A stretch of 64,000 nucleotides of DNA from Bolinopsis microptera (taxonomy: Eukaryota > Ctenophora > Tentaculata > Lobata > Bolinopsidae): positions 14,996,280 through 15,060,279 of the forward strand of contig NC_087083.1 of NCBI RefSeq assembly GCF_026151205.1, written 5' to 3'. Of the stretch, positions 11,701-20,400 are shown in pieces; position 1 is the stretch's first letter; each line of letters begins with the position of its first letter. A program made the position numbers and the translations under genes. Under the pieces are notes generated by a model that was given only the letters and a program-made list of their open reading frames with translations, was not told where the DNA came from and made no database searches.

Positions 11701-14162
11701 GATAATAGGTTCCCCTTGCACGATGAGTTAGTTTACGTCTCAGGTTGCTGGAGAAAGAGCCGAGCAGCAGTGCGCTAGGTACAGCTGACGTGGAAGTGGT
11801 AAAGTGTGACGGACTCAACCTTCCTGACGACAATATCGGAGTTTACGTTGCTCTGGTAATTATTTCCTTGGTTGGGGAATCAATATTTGTTTTATTCTAC
11901 ATATTGTCAGTCTGATGATATACTACTAATTATGAAAATGTTTAATGAGCCGCTCCCCGGCGGATGTGATTTATAATTATTTTAAGTTATTTGGTCCTTC
12001 ATTTTACAAAATCTTCTCGGTAAGATATTAATTTATTATTGTAAGTAATTGTTTTCAGGTTTGTGAGAACAGAATGGCCAAGACCCCCTTAAAGCAAGGA
12101 AATAACCCCGAGTTCAACTGCAAAGCTGCCTTCCATATTAAGGCACCTGAGAAAGCTACTGTAGTCGCCCAGGTAATTAGTTTGTTAATTAGTTAATTGT
12201 TGTGTTAACTTTGTTTTAAGTTTAATAGGGGTGTCAATAACGTTTATTTGACGTATAATTTTATAAAAACTACAAGATAAAATAGGTATACGGCGTGTAT
12301 AATTAGCTTTCACTCTGCGTTTTTCTATTTTCTGGAATACTATTTATTTATTGTCATGTTATTTTTCAGATAATGGGTTTCAAAATAAAGTATAACTTAA
12401 AAACATTAATACAAAGTTATGTGACACAGCGCAAGGTCGAGACTTTCAACTCAAAACAGAATATCTTGATGCAATATCTTGATGAATAAAATCTTGGAAC
12501 TATCATCGTTACACTTTACGACTTATAAAGTTATAACTTAATAATTAATCTTCCAAAATGGAAATTAATTGATCAAATCATCATCAATTTATTTAAAATC
12601 TCGTGTATTTTCAGGTGTATGCGAAATACCCCGAGGGAACGAAGGATGTGTTGTTAGGACGCTCCCTAAACTTGCCCTTAAAAGAGGGAGGCAAAATGTA
12701 CACCTCCCAACTGGGTTAGTTAATATATATTATACAATAAGTGATGTAAGTTAATATTTAATAAGTAAGTTAATATTCAATAAGTTAATATCATATCTAG
12801 TTACTAAAGTGAGTTAATATTTAGTAAGCTAATATCATATCTAGTCACTAAAGTAAGTTAATTCTTAGTAAGTCAATATCATATCTAGTTAATATTTAAT
12901 AAGTTAATATTATGTTATTACTGAAGTATGGAAATGTGCAAGGAATTGGTAAATTTTAACTTTCGTTTTTAGTAAAAAGAAAGAAGCTGGCTTTCAAGCG
13001 TCAACAAAAGAAAGGTATTAGAGCCGTTATGCCAGGATTCGTGAATTATTTTTATAAAGATGGGGCACGTCCTACTGGTACCAAATCTTTTTTCAACAAC
13101 TACTCGATCCTAACTATACACAGCATAATTTTATCTAATTCACTAATTTTCATGAATAACATTTTCTATTTCCCTAATCAGCTCCCTCCTCCCGTCGCAA
13201 AAACTATTCACGTAAATGTGCCGTCTCGTAACTTAAAAGTTATCACTGAAGCTAACTATGATTGGTTCAATGACTGCAATACTGCCATATATAGAAATTC
13301 AATATTCTTCAACAGCCCACTCCTATTTGTAGACGCATCGATAGACGAAGCATTCAATTCAGTGTCATGCCAATCGCTGAAGGTGTTCAAATCACAATGT
13401 AAGAAAACAATAATGAAGCTGCAGAAGAGGGATGATTGTGTAAATGAGTGGTCCACGAGTAAATTTCTCATCCACGAAATCAGTGGCCTCGCTCCGTAGG
13501 TCCACAAGAAACAGAAATTCCTAACTGTTTTTGCTGCTAATTGGCGCTAAATCCAACGTCCAGAATTAAGTTTTAAATTTGTTTTCTATCACTTTTATAC
13601 CAATCCAAATCAATGCTATTATAATATGTAAATTTTTAAAGAGAATCTGTTTGTTGTATGTAGTGAAATTAATTTTTAAACTCAATCTCAAACCCATTTG
13701 TAAACGTGATTTGTGAAGAAAAAAAATTCTTTTGTACTTTTACTACATTTTTTATAATCTGCTGCGTGCCATTAAATAACGAATCCAAAATGTATTTTCC
13801 ATTATTTGCAGTTTGTTGCGATTTTATCACATTTGTCCTCAGTTTTTTTCTATTTAGTTTTGATATATTTTCTAGTAGTTATGTTTTCAGGAGTGCCCAT
13901 TGGGGTCTTTATTTTTAACTTATTATGATTGTAATCAATAAATTAGTTCATTAGAGACAACCCCCTTACGAGGGGCTTTCAATCAATCAAGCTAGCAAAG
14001 TAAGGTGATTTTTATTAGGTATGTTGTAAATGTAAGTTTCATATCTATAAAGTCCCTGACCCACTCCCATTTCTAGGTACAGGTGATAAATCAAAGGCTG
14101 GTACGGGTCAACAAGTTCCTGGAACTGTTAAAGTGATCATCCGGTATAGGACGACTAAGTGA
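1218..14162 (+). CDS. calpain-5/6-like cysteine protease, 3' part of gene (nine exons)
   Basis: Intracellular cysteine protease of the calpain family; the 5' part lies before the window. Exons: 1218-1306, 9351-9579, 9746-9886, 10300-10377, 10723-10841, 11744-11855, 12059-12172, 12615-12714, 14077-14162. All have AG/GT borders and the phases join without a break. Exon 1 encodes LIKLRNPWGQKEWQGDW, the protease core segment carrying the catalytic Asn (RNPWG). Exon 2 has DPKWGQLTEDQRKEL and GEFWMSFDDYL, typical of the end of the core, then starts the beta-sandwich domain, which continues through exons 3-5. Exons 6-9 form a C2 domain starting near TADVEVVKCDGLNLPDDN; no EF-hands follow, which fits the CAPN5/6 type. 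The catalytic Cys and His are upstream and not visible. The TGA stop at 14160-14162 overlaps a good donor (AA|GTGAGT), so a further 3' exon is possible. Confidence 0.88.
1307..1884. other. calpain intron start with duplicated donor and a palindromic repeat
   Basis: The exon/intron border is repeated: GGGACGAGTAAGTTATTT occurs at about 1300 and again at about 1331. Further in is one copy of the inverted-repeat sequence described at 1705-1795. No gene is seen. Confidence 0.6.
1705..1795. repeat. palindromic repeat, copy 1
   Basis: Imperfect inverted repeat. The left arm reads GACCGGGATAAAGTGGTGGG, and the right arm (ACCACATTTTCACCGGTC) is its near reverse complement, around a centre AATTTCGCCATATTTTTCCC. 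A second copy lies at 8926-9010. The shared flank (CTACCTTACTCGGGATTATTA) is on the left here and, inverted, on the right of copy 2, as expected for a foldback element. Confidence 0.7.
1885..2624. mobile_element. hAT-like non-autonomous DNA transposon
   Basis: A 740-bp element with terminal inverted repeats CAGTGGCGTAACG / CGTTACGCCACTG, flanked by a perfect 8-bp target duplication, cacttgtt (1877-1884 and 2625-2632). CAGTGGCGTAAC-type ends and 8-bp duplications are typical of hAT elements. Subterminal GGGGGGCGCC motifs recur at both ends. No transposase frame is present, so it would need an enzyme supplied elsewhere. Confidence 0.85.
2633..3109. other. intron with (AGT)n tract
   Basis: Contains a short (TAG/AGT)n microsatellite at about 2674-2704 and AT-rich sequence that may include the 3' UTR of the LINE lying on the minus strand at 3154-6829. 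No other feature is seen. Confidence 0.5.
3154..4857 (-). pseudogene. LINE ORF, C-terminal part: reverse transcriptase
   Basis: 567 codons, open from about 4857 to the stop at 3154. RT motifs appear in order: VIPLHKGGSRSEITNYRPIS, ASQFGFRSGHSCEHAL, LLLDFSKAFDLVDSEIL (first catalytic Asp), HGVPQGSILGPILFIIYIND, FFADDANI (the catalytic FADD box) and LGVIIDSKLSWSQHI. A C-terminal domain typical of Jockey/CR1-group elements follows. It lacks its own plausible start and is the continuation of the upstream frame at 4805-6829, separated by a one-base type frame break. Confidence 0.9.
4805..6829 (-). pseudogene. LINE ORF, N-terminal part: zinc fingers and endonuclease
   Basis: 674 codons from an ATG at 6829. 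Residues about 1-66 form a Cys/His-rich PHD-like finger (CRLCSKKCLERKDPLKC, then CSLCNGIFHRKC and WYCLAC). A second Cys-rich cluster at about 104-150 has CKTCKK, CWICDAYSHNKC and CKSC. From about residue 221 the endonuclease follows: FKVQSLNIRSL, FDVLCFNETNC, MYRSPSGN, FLGDTNINLLEY, LIDHIF and the terminal SDHLATF motif. This would be the endonuclease that nicks target DNA for primed reverse transcription. The frame runs off near 4855 into RGAGSRISRTF and stops; the RT continues in the next frame (3154-4857). I infer a single indel. A PHD-like finger in the same frame as endonuclease and RT is notable. Confidence 0.85.
6851..7411. other. AT-rich spacer between the LINE and the AlkB-SGNH frame
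   Basis: About 560 bp without open frames of note. If the frame at 7412-8476 is ORF1 of the same LINE, this would be a long inter-ORF spacer; otherwise it is the junction between two separate insertions. Confidence 0.5.
7412..8476 (-). pseudogene. AlkB-like dioxygenase + SGNH hydrolase fusion frame, one in-frame stop
   Basis: One minus-strand frame of 355 codons, interrupted only by a TAG at 8149-8147 (codon 110). The first part looks like an AlkB-family 2-oxoglutarate/Fe(II) oxygenase: YENGKSSIPMHSDNE carries the HxD iron ligands, then IITVSLGATRTIDFR, then after the stop EHGIKADP (third ligand His) and ERLSLTFRR (the Arg pair that binds 2-oxoglutarate). The TAG stands where AlkB proteins usually have Trp before the His. 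The second part looks like an SGNH/GDSL esterase: LLLTDSIHS (catalytic Ser), SAGINDLSRY (GxND block) and GNGIHLTLAAKKG (catalytic His block). The AlkB N-terminus is missing; a stop lies just upstream. SGNH domains are known in ORF1 of some LINEs and in some DIRS/Ngaro elements. The same strand and position upstream of the LINE at 3154-6829 suggest, without proving, that this is its ORF1. Confidence 0.72.
8477..9350. other. calpain intron with second palindromic repeat
   Basis: AT-rich sequence. Copy 2 of the palindromic repeat lies at 8926-9010. No gene is seen before the calpain acceptor at 9350. Confidence 0.5.
8926..9010. repeat. palindromic repeat, copy 2
   Basis: Second copy of the inverted repeat at 1705-1795: GACCGGGAAAATGTGGTGGG, centre AATTTCGCCATATTTTTCCC, then ACCATATTTTAACCGGTC. 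Its right flank (CGTAATAATCCCGAGTAAGG) is the reverse complement of the left flank of copy 1. Confidence 0.7.
10131..10299 (+). repeat. 22-bp pyrimidine minisatellite forming a splice acceptor
   Basis: About seven copies of a 22-bp pyrimidine unit (CTTATCTCCCTCTCCTCCTC type). The array ends directly in CTCCTCCAG, the acceptor of the calpain exon at 10300, and so supplies its polypyrimidine tract. Confidence 0.85.
10842..11370. other. calpain intron
   Basis: Ordinary AT-rich intron sequence between the exons at 10723 and 11744. I see nothing before the 16-bp minisatellite that begins at about 11371. Confidence 0.6.
11371..11710 (+). repeat. 16-bp AT-rich minisatellite
   Basis: About 21 copies of GGATAATAAGTTAATT with variants (ACTTAATT, GGTTAATT). 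It lies in a calpain intron and ends about 30 bp before the acceptor of the exon at 11744. Confidence 0.92.
12173..12614. other. calpain intron
   Basis: AT-rich intron between the C2-domain exons at 12059 and 12615. Nothing recognised. Confidence 0.6.
12738..12915 (+). repeat. degenerate TAAGTTAATATTTAA repeat
   Basis: Irregular repetition of TAAGTTAATAT, with longer units containing ATCATATCTAGT, directly after the calpain donor at 12714. Confidence 0.65.
12970..13990 (+). mobile_element. 5'-truncated LINE, third copy
   Basis: The plus-strand open frame 13029-13499 (about 156 codons) resembles the C-terminal tail of a LINE ORF2 (NQLPPPVAKTIHV, SVSCQSLKVFKSQCKKTIM). It is followed by a 3' UTR ending in TTCAATCAATCAA, a short tandem tail as in CR1/L2-type elements. 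No RT motifs remain, so this is a dead 5'-truncated copy. It lies in the last calpain intron, in sense orientation. Confidence 0.6.
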
Positions 14163-14186
14163 GTGTAATTCCCCCGGACTTTCGCT

Positions 14187-14292
14187 GCGCGCCACGTGAT
14201 CACGTGATTTTACACCATGTGACGTTATCATGACGCTATCATGACGTCATGTTAACTGTGACGTCACGTGAGTTGTAACGCCACGTGTGATG
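14187..14292. promoter_or_regulatory. cluster of CACGTG and TGACGTCA motifs
   Basis: Within about 100 bp just after the calpain stop lie several CACGTG (E-box) sites and several TGACGTCA or TGACGT (CRE-like) sites. This is dense for such AT-rich DNA. It could be an enhancer or promoter, or a palindromic repeat; which is not decided by the sequence. Confidence 0.4.
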
Positions 14293-16868
14293 TGAGTTGT
14301 GTTCGCGCGTGCTTGGCTTTAAAAGTTATTGATCTGTTTACGACCCTTATAACAACTGTTAAGATTTTGTACATAGCCGGTATCCTTTACGACTAATCAT
14401 TATTATATTTTCAATTCAAGTTAAGCTATATGTTACAAGCGAGCAAATCTAATTTTGACGTGGTTAAGAAGGTTTGAGGCCCTTTCTGGTAGGGATCAAT
14501 TTCTTTGTTTAAATCTACAATTAACCTGCCTATTGCTCTGATTATATTTATGATATGGTCTAGATTTTAGTGATAACCCCTCAAAGTATAATGATTATAT
14601 TTTCTTTTAACTTTTAGTTACAATTTACACTGCGAAGAGCTAATATTGCTGTACGATAAAATTTCACCGAAGCTTTGGATAGAGAACAGCCTCCCTTTTG
14701 CTAGTATAATAGTAGAGGGTGCGCAAATTTATTGAACAAATTTACAATTTAGTTATAACTAACTTCTTATTATTTACACGGTATAATGTATATGATTAAA
14801 TGGTATTTTAAATCAAACGCGTTGTTTTCTATCGGATTTATATCGAATATTGTTGTTTTATGGATATGTATGTAAACTAATTAACTATCAGTATTATATT
14901 ATAATTATGGTTATTTTGGTACAAGTTGTGAATTTAAATAGGTTAAAGTATCGGGCTAGCTTCTAACATGCTCCTATTCCTAATTATAATCGTAACTTTT
15001 TTCACCGTTATTTTATCGATATTATATTATTCAACTCATCCGCATATGAATAGTACACAATATTTAGTGTTTAAAACGTGGAACTTGATTCAAAAACGAG
15101 TTTCAGGAGTATTCATTTTTTGAGAAACTTGTTTTGGTTGAGTAAATTGATACGTATTTTGAACATTTTCAAACTTGAAGTAACAAATACGATTATTAAT
15201 AAAATGAGGAGTTTATTTATTTCATAACTCTGTTTTTCTTCAGCACTTAAATTCATGAGTACAAAATAAATGACTGGTGTTATTTGCAGGCACACAAAAA
15301 GTCAGTACTACACAAAAAATCGGACCTACAGACGATAAAATGGAGGCTTACTACCGACAAACAGTCACAAAGACGAACAAACAGTCACAAAGACGAAGAA
15401 ACACACACAGACACACAGTACACACACACTAGTTATAGTCACTACACAGACAGACAGCGTACCTGTGAAATTACCCAAAAAAATGTTTATCTTCATTAAC
15501 TCTCAGACTGCTTATCTTACCAATCTTCATTAACCTGTTTATTATTTGAATATGTTATGTACTTTATCGGAACTTATTTGGACGGACATAACTTTGGGAG
15601 GATTTCATTAAAGAGAACCCTAATATAACACTCCCGACTTGACAATACAAGAATTTATGATTGATGATCGAAACTGCAAAATACGACTCAGAAAATATAT
15701 AATGCAATTAAAAGGGTTAAAGCATAAAGGGTTGAGAAAAAACAACCAGTTTATTTTCACAATCGGTCCAGCCGGGCCGGGTTCAAATTCTCAAATAACA
15801 ATTTAGCCTGTCTCTATCGGGAAACGTACTTTACTCATTTGAAAGTTTGAACTAAAATCTTGACACACGCTGCTGACGAATGTTACTCGTCTAAATTTCT
15901 TTGAAGTCTAGTAGTAGTAGCGCACTTGCCCGATGGCAAGTGCTACGTCGCGCGCTACGAAGTAGAGCGCGCGCCGGGCCAGACCATTAACAATGGTCAA
16001 CACACGCTGCAACCCCTAGTTTTTGATAGCCGCGCGCGTGCACGAGAGGTATACAACGTGTCTAGCAACTAAAATCTTACTGTCCGTGAACTTGAAGAGA
16101 AGGTCCATATTTCACATTTGCGAAGAGGTTCATGGTCTTGGCTTCGGAACTGAGCTAAAAGATGAGAAGCACGTAATGTTCGTACTTTAATGTTTAAGTT
16201 TAACAGCTGTTTTAAAAGCACCCTCACGAAAATCGGGGAGAGGTCGGTGGTGGGTTACATAAACAAACGCGTGTGCAACTTTGATAAAATTTAACGTCTT
16301 AATTTAGATCTGGATCGTGAAGACATGAGTGACGAGTTCCAACATGTCAAAATTCATATAACTGCAAAGGTTATAACAAAACCAAGGTTATAGCACATTT
16401 CTACAGATCATGTCACCGTCAAGAGATACCATGTGTTATACCACTACTGCAGTAAATTCATTAGCTAGGCTTACTTGATTACGTAATACGTACTCAATAG
16501 ACTAGATAGACACTCACGCAAACACGCTATGTTTTATAAAGGCGATGCAAATTGCAAATATTGATCAAGCCAGAACCTCATTGACACACTGGCAAAATAT
16601 ATGGTTTTATTCAAACGGTTTCCAAACCAACGGCAACACGAGCAACGTCCAACGAGCAGTGACCAGCCTAGTTAGCAGCAGTGAGCAGCAGTTAGCAGCA
16701 GTTTCTTGGCTGTTGCACTATATTCCTCGATCCTGTGCACAGTGCCACCCTTATAATTGTTGTCATACGTTGTATGACCCGCCGCGCACGAGTGCGCGGC
16801 TCCCCTGCATGTATCGTAGAAACTCTACTATAGTGAAGCGGCAGTGGGGGTCACCACGTGATACAATA

Positions 16869-16950
16869 TTACCTGGGGACCTCAGGCTATCATGTTCATA
16901 AACATACAGATTATATTAGGCGGAATGACAGGCTGAGCGCGGCCCAGTAA
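16869..16950. mobile_element. short MITE, copy 1
   Basis: 82-bp element starting TTACCTGGGGACCTCAGGCT and ending CTGAGCGCGGCCCAGTAA. The two ends are imperfect inverted repeats. It is flanked by a 9-bp duplication, gatacaata (16860-16868 and 16951-16959). Confidence 0.8.
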
Positions 16951-17040
16951 GATACAATATAATTGATTTGACCATGTGTATATACAAATGATATTGAAAA
17001 CACATTAAATAGTACTACTTATAGTACTATTAATATTAGT

Positions 17041-17106
17041 CAATGTCAACCCATCGTCGATCGTTGCTCTGCTTCGCAGAGCAACGATCTCGATGGGTTG
17101 ACATTG
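17041..17106. repeat. 66-bp near-perfect palindrome
   Basis: CAATGTCAACCCATCG and its complement CGATGGGTTGACATTG bracket a second stem, ATCGTTGCTCTGC / GCAGAGCAACGAT, with a TTC loop. It would form a long hairpin. It lies in the region 3' of the minus-strand cysteine-rich gene. Confidence 0.9.
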
Positions 17107-17456
17107 CATCGTCAACCAAGCTTCCTCCCTGCGACCACGGGCTTTCTGTATAATGTAGAATGCATGGGTACTGGGTTTCTGCTGTCATACTTTTCCACCC
17201 GGAAAACTCAAACATACATTTTCTTATTTAGATATCTAAGTTAGATTGCAGTATCATCTGAGCTATTGGTCATAGCCCATCAACTGTAAGATTAAATTAA
17301 ATTAGTTTTCTATAGTCATATAACCAACTCTTTCCCTTACGACATTATTTTACCCCCTTTCGTCGGTTCTGATGATACTGTCCTGGTTGTATGAAGAGTT
17401 TAGTTATCCTTTTGTAGTGATGCTATGGTCATTTAGCATATTTGCTTCTACAATAC

Positions 17457-20400
17457 CTGTATTTATACACTCTGGTTCATTAAAATCGAAAATAAATTCC
17501 GTTCCTGAGGTGCAGGTCACCTCGCTGCTCCCTTTATTGAGAACTCCAGAGTCCGAGCATGTCACTTCCACCACGGTTCCTGGGACTACTGGGAACCTTG
17601 TTGTTGTTCTGATCGCAGTTGTCCACTCAGCCTTCAGTCCCGTACAGCTCACTGTCGATGACGATATAATGTCATATTAATTAAATCAAGTTAAACTGAT
17701 TAATTGGGTTGTGTGATACAATTATAAGGGTTATTTTGACGGTTTCTTATGTTCTTTTCCGCGATTTAATTTTCCTGTCCCAACCCGAACCCTTTCAACT
17801 TTTCAAGCAACCTCTAACATAACTATACTATCGTTTGCTCGGTGGTCCAAGTCTCAAATACTGTATACAGTTTACCATTCTGTAGCATAGTTTATTTTAC
17901 CTGGGGACCTCAGGCTATCATGTTCATAAACATAAAATAGTCATAGAGATTAGGCGGAATGACAGGCTGAGCGCGGCCCAGTAAAGTTTATTCAAATTTA
18001 AAACATAACAATAATATAAAATGTAAAGTTATCTTACCACAGGCAGTTTTGTTAGTGTTTGGTTTCCATCCAGCGTCACATGTCTCACAGCTTGTCATAG
18101 CATCATTCCGATATGTTCCTTCCCCACACGGCTCTGGAATTAAAACTTTACACTTACAACTGGCAAATCGTTGCTCACCAATGACAGTTTATGTGAAATC
18201 TTGAAAATAACACTGTCTGGTGTTTTGAACTGTGTAATCGCATTATACGCAGTTAGATTAGCGTATAAAACAATATGTGAAAAATTAAATATCCACACAA
18301 CCACAGTTTTTTGATAGAATTAGAATGATTACCACCCTGACTTACGGTTTTTGTCGTTTCGTACCACAAATTTGCCTTTTTGATTCTAAGTCCTATCTGG
18401 CGCCTTATCCTTATCCCTTCTCAACCTTTATCCTATCTATGCCCATCTATGTATAGATATAATCATCTCAGCTCGGTTCTTGTTAACAATCCTTACCACA
18501 TTTTGTTTTCCCTGAGTTTCGTTCCTGGCCAAGTTCACAAGTTGTACACAAGGCTGCTCCTTCTGAACTGATCGTGTTATCAGGACATTCTTCACATGTG
18601 TTCATTTCAATGTTCTTGTAGCTTCCAGCTGGACATGGCTCTGAAGAATTAGGAAATCTTTAAGCAGCAATTCGTTTGAACTTCCTTATTAAGAAGTTAT
18701 TGCGAGTACCAATATCTTCGGTTTTCATTCTATAGCACCTTTAATTCAAATTTTAAACATAACAATAATATTAAATATAAGCTTTAAAGTTATCTTACCA
18801 CAGGCTGTTTTGTCAGAGTTTGGTGTCAATCCAGCGTCACATGTCTCACAGCTTGTCATAGCATCATTCCGATATGTTCCTTCTCCACACGGCTCTGGAA
18901 TTATAACGTTACAACTGGAAAATCGTAGTGGAAAATAAGAAAATCGTTATTATATAAGAACTTAAGTACACTTCAGATGTGTTACAATAACATTAGATTT
19001 AAAACAATATGTAAAAAATTAAACATCCTCACAACCACAGTATTTTGATAGAATTATTTATATTACCACCCAGACTTTTACGGTTCTTGTCTTTTCGTAC
19101 CACAAATTTGCCTTCTTTATTCCAAGCCCTATCTGGCGCCTTATCCTTGTCCCGTCTGAAGCCTTATTATATCTTTGCCCATCTATATATAGATATAATC
19201 ATCTCGGCTCGGTTAACAATTCTTACCACATTTAGTTCTCCCTGAGTTTCGTTCCTGGCCAAGTTCACAAGTTGTACACAAGGCTGCTCCTTCTGAACTG
19301 ATCGTGTTATCAGGACATTCTTCACATGTGTTCATTTCAATGTTCTTGTAGCTTCCAGCTGGACATGGCTCTGAAGAATTAGGAAATCTTTAAGCAGCAA
19401 TTCGTTTGAACTACCTTATTAAGAAGTTATTGCGAGTACCAATATCCTCGGTTTTCATTCTATAGCACAGATAAATTTAAATTTAAAACATACCAATAAT
19501 ATTAAATAAAAGCTTTAAAGTTATCTTACCACAGGCTGTTTTGTCAGAGTTTGGTGTCAATCCAGCGTCACATGTCTCACAGCTTGTCATAGCATCATTC
19601 CGATATGTTCCTTCTCCACACGGCTCTGGAATTATAACGTTACAACTGGAAAATCGTAGTGGAAGATAAGAAAATCTTTATTATATAAGAAATTAAGTAC
19701 ACTTCAGATGTGTTGCAATAACATTAGATTTAAAACAATATGTAAAAAATGAAATATCCACACAACCACGGTTTTTCGAGGAAATTATTGCCACTCAGAC
19801 TTTTGTGGTTCATGTCTTTTCGTACCACGAATTTTCCTTCTTAATTCTAAGCCCAATACTAATTCAAATTGTTATCAGTCATCAGGGTTAACGCTAAAAA
19901 TTCGCCTAATCAACAAACTATGAAGGCACAATGCACATACTGTGTAAACTCTGCAAAATAAATATTGAACCAAAACAGTTTTGAGTTTGTTTGGTAAAAT
20001 ACCTTACTGCTTATGTTCAAGATATTTTGTAAAAACATCAGTTTTCAATTGATAATTGTTTTAACCTTTAGTAGCTGAAAATGGCTTGTCTCCATGATGT
20101 CTACTACAAAATATGCAATATTTCTAAATTATAGTTAGCTATTTTGCAATCCGCTATCGCCAATATGATTATAACTCTGCCTTCAGTGAAAGAATGTGAT
20201 TCTATCTCATTCGGAGAACAGTAATTGATAAAATTATGACCACTTTATTAAGTTATAAGTAACAATATGCTAACTATCCTATATCCCATATCCTATATAT
20301 GTGTTATATTATGTTAAATAACACACTCGTGATTACGTGTTTTTTTTTGCTCATGCAGGCACAAAAACACGTAATCACGAGCTTACGAGAGAAACAGCAA

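Larger units (their letters stand above)
14163..17456. other. intergenic region, tail-to-tail between calpain and the CCP gene
   Basis: No convincing gene. It holds a palindrome-rich promoter-like block (14187-14292), CA-rich sequence at about 15390-15440, GC-rich patches near 15930-16040, one small MITE (16869-16950) and a 66-bp palindrome (17041-17106). Small open frames at 15284-15499 and 16545-16901 have no recognisable protein character. Terminal exons of the minus-strand gene at 17457-22698 could lie here but I could not identify them. Confidence 0.5.

Noticed and set aside
16545-16901. 118-codon plus-strand open frame
   Set aside because: Ends inside a MITE, has no recognisable domain and no splice context.
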